From: Thermoplasmata archaeon
Lineage (GTDB): Archaea > Thermoplasmatota > Thermoplasmata > Methanomassiliicoccales > Methanomethylophilaceae
Length of the DNA: 64,000 nucleotides
Assembly (NCBI GenBank): GCA_015063245.1
Contig: SUSV01000002.1
Span: 62,001-126,000 of the forward strand
Direction: 5' to 3'
Shown here one piece after another: positions 62,948 to 64,000 of the stretch; position 1 is the first letter of the stretch, and each line of letters begins with the position of its first letter. Below the pieces are notes generated by a model. That model had not been told where the DNA came from, did not search any database, and was given only the letters and a program-made list of their open reading frames with translations. A program made the translations under genes and the position numbers.

Positions 62948-64000
62948 TGGCAAATACCGTTTCTTCTCTGCGCTCTGTTATGAGGAGGGATGTCGAGATG
63001 GCTGATGACTTGAAAGCGCTTTGCGAAGTCGCTTCGACTTCTGATGTCCTCAAAGATACTTCTCAGATTATTGTAAAGACCAGAGATTATACCTATCAGT
63101 CCGTCAACAAGGCCTTAATACTTCGTAACTGGTTACTTGGAAGGAGGATCTCCCAGGAAGTCCTGAGAGATGGAAGTTTTGAGGAGACATATGGAAAGAA
63201 GCTCATTGCAGATCTTTCCAAAGAGCTCACTTCTAACTTTGGAAAGGGCTTCAGCCCCAGTAATCTTTACAAGTATGTCAGGTTCTACAAGGCCTTTCCA
63301 GAGATATTGTCCACACTGTGGACACAATCTTTTTCGACCCTTTCTTGGAGTCATTATCGCATTCTTATACAGGTAGAGGATGACGATGCCAGATATTGGT
63401 ATGAGAAGGAAGCTTCTGATCAGACTTGGGCTGTCAGGACTCTTCAACGCAATATCGATTCTCAATACTACTACAGAATGCTGAAGACTCCCGATCCGCA
63501 GGCCGTAGAATCCGAGATGAGGGCACTCACAGTGGATTACGAGACTGAGAAACTATCGTTCATTAAGGATCCGGTTGTTGTAGAATTCCTTGGCTTATCT
63601 CCTGATGACAAGTACACGGAATCAGACCTGGAAACTAGGATAATAGATAATCTGCAGAAGTTCTTGTTGGAGCTTGGTAAAGGCTATGCGTTCATGGCCC
63701 GTCAGCAGCATATCCATACTGAAGCTAAAGACTACTATCGACCTGGTTTTCTACAACGTCTATCTGAAGTGTTACGTTCTCATCGATCTGAAGACCACAA
63801 GGGTGAATCATCAGGACGTAGGTCAAATGGACATGTACGTCAGGATGTATGATGAGCTCAAACGCGTAGAGGGCGACAATCCGACGTTAGGGATCATTCT
63901 ATGCTCTAATACCGATGAGGATGTGGCCCGTTATTCCATCCTTCACGATAACGATCGCCTCTTTGCTACGAAATATAAGTTGTATCTACCATCAGACGAG
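62944..64000 (+). pseudogene. YhcG/DUF1016-family nuclease gene with frameshift (runs off window)
   Basis: The first ~265 residues are intact: a DUF1016 N-terminal region ('YQSVNKALILRNWLLGRRI', 'GKGFSPSNLYKYVRFYKAFPEI', 'TLSWSHYRILIQV') and the linker 'FLLELGKGYAFMARQQHIHTEAKDYY'. At 63739 the frame breaks: the next frame continues 'DLVFYNVYLKCYVLIDLKTTRVNHQDVGQMDMYVRMYDELK', the expected catalytic core, to the window end. One base too many or two too few (likely loss of AT from a TATATC stretch) explains it. As written, the protein stops at 63852 without the nuclease site. Sequencing error is possible. Confidence 0.7.

Overview
The window is archaeal chromosome, most likely from a methanogen of the Thermoplasmatota (Methanomassiliicoccales-like). 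This placement is inferred from gene content and was not tested by phylogeny. The supporting genes are archaeal translation genes (L7Ae, S28e, L24e, S6e, aIF2-gamma, aIF5B, aEF-1beta), a DUF2099 methanogenesis-marker-8-like gene, an archaeal hexulose-phosphate synthase/RraA fusion, ADTH synthase and a CbiX-type chelatase. TATA-like boxes lie about 25-40 bp upstream of many start codons (leaderless or short-leader transcripts), and GGTGA-type ribosome binding sites occur inside operons.

Layout. 1-5.5 kb: a partial MBL-fold hydrolase, HtpX, the Hps-RraA fusion, a small zinc-ribbon/aEF-1beta group and a DUF234-type ATPase. 5.6-12.4 kb: precursor-sugar genes (DUF89, NDP-sugar pyrophosphorylase, GT4, a tandem pair of SIS isomerases, phosphohexomutase) with an ATPase pseudogene. 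12.4-15.2 kb: a membrane-anchored protein, CbiX, an ACT protein and IlvE. 15.3-29.3 kb: a surface-glycan locus with a heptose kinase, a GmhA-GmhB fusion, GT2, an IspD-like cytidylyltransferase, a phosphonate operon (PepM, phosphonopyruvate decarboxylase, PntC-like/AEP transaminase fusion), a flippase, LicD, GT-C, DUF368 and an acyltransferase. 29.4-33 kb: L7Ae-S28e-L24e-Ndk-aIF5B. 33-41 kb: three tandem copies of a two-gene unit (membrane-anchored exoprotein plus polytopic GT-C-like protein), with ADTH synthase lodged between copies. 41.3-46.7 kb: S6e-aIF2-gamma-PIN and assorted genes. 46.8-64 kb: an accessory region with an ATPase behind a 41-bp palindrome, a four-gene element with a HUH replication initiator, a UvrD-type helicase, an inactive-looking metallopeptidase homologue, an intact 1171-bp IS1-like insertion and an AT-rich type III-like restriction island ending in a frameshifted YhcG-family nuclease gene.

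How the parts may work together. The most striking module is 15.3-29.3 kb. It could make 2-aminoethylphosphonate (AEP) from PEP in three steps, activate it with CTP and attach it through LicD to a lipid-linked, possibly heptose-containing glycan. The flippase would export that glycan and the DUF368 protein would recycle the carrier. This would be an archaeal phosphonoglycan pathway. The individual families are recognised from sequence; the pathway as a whole is inference.
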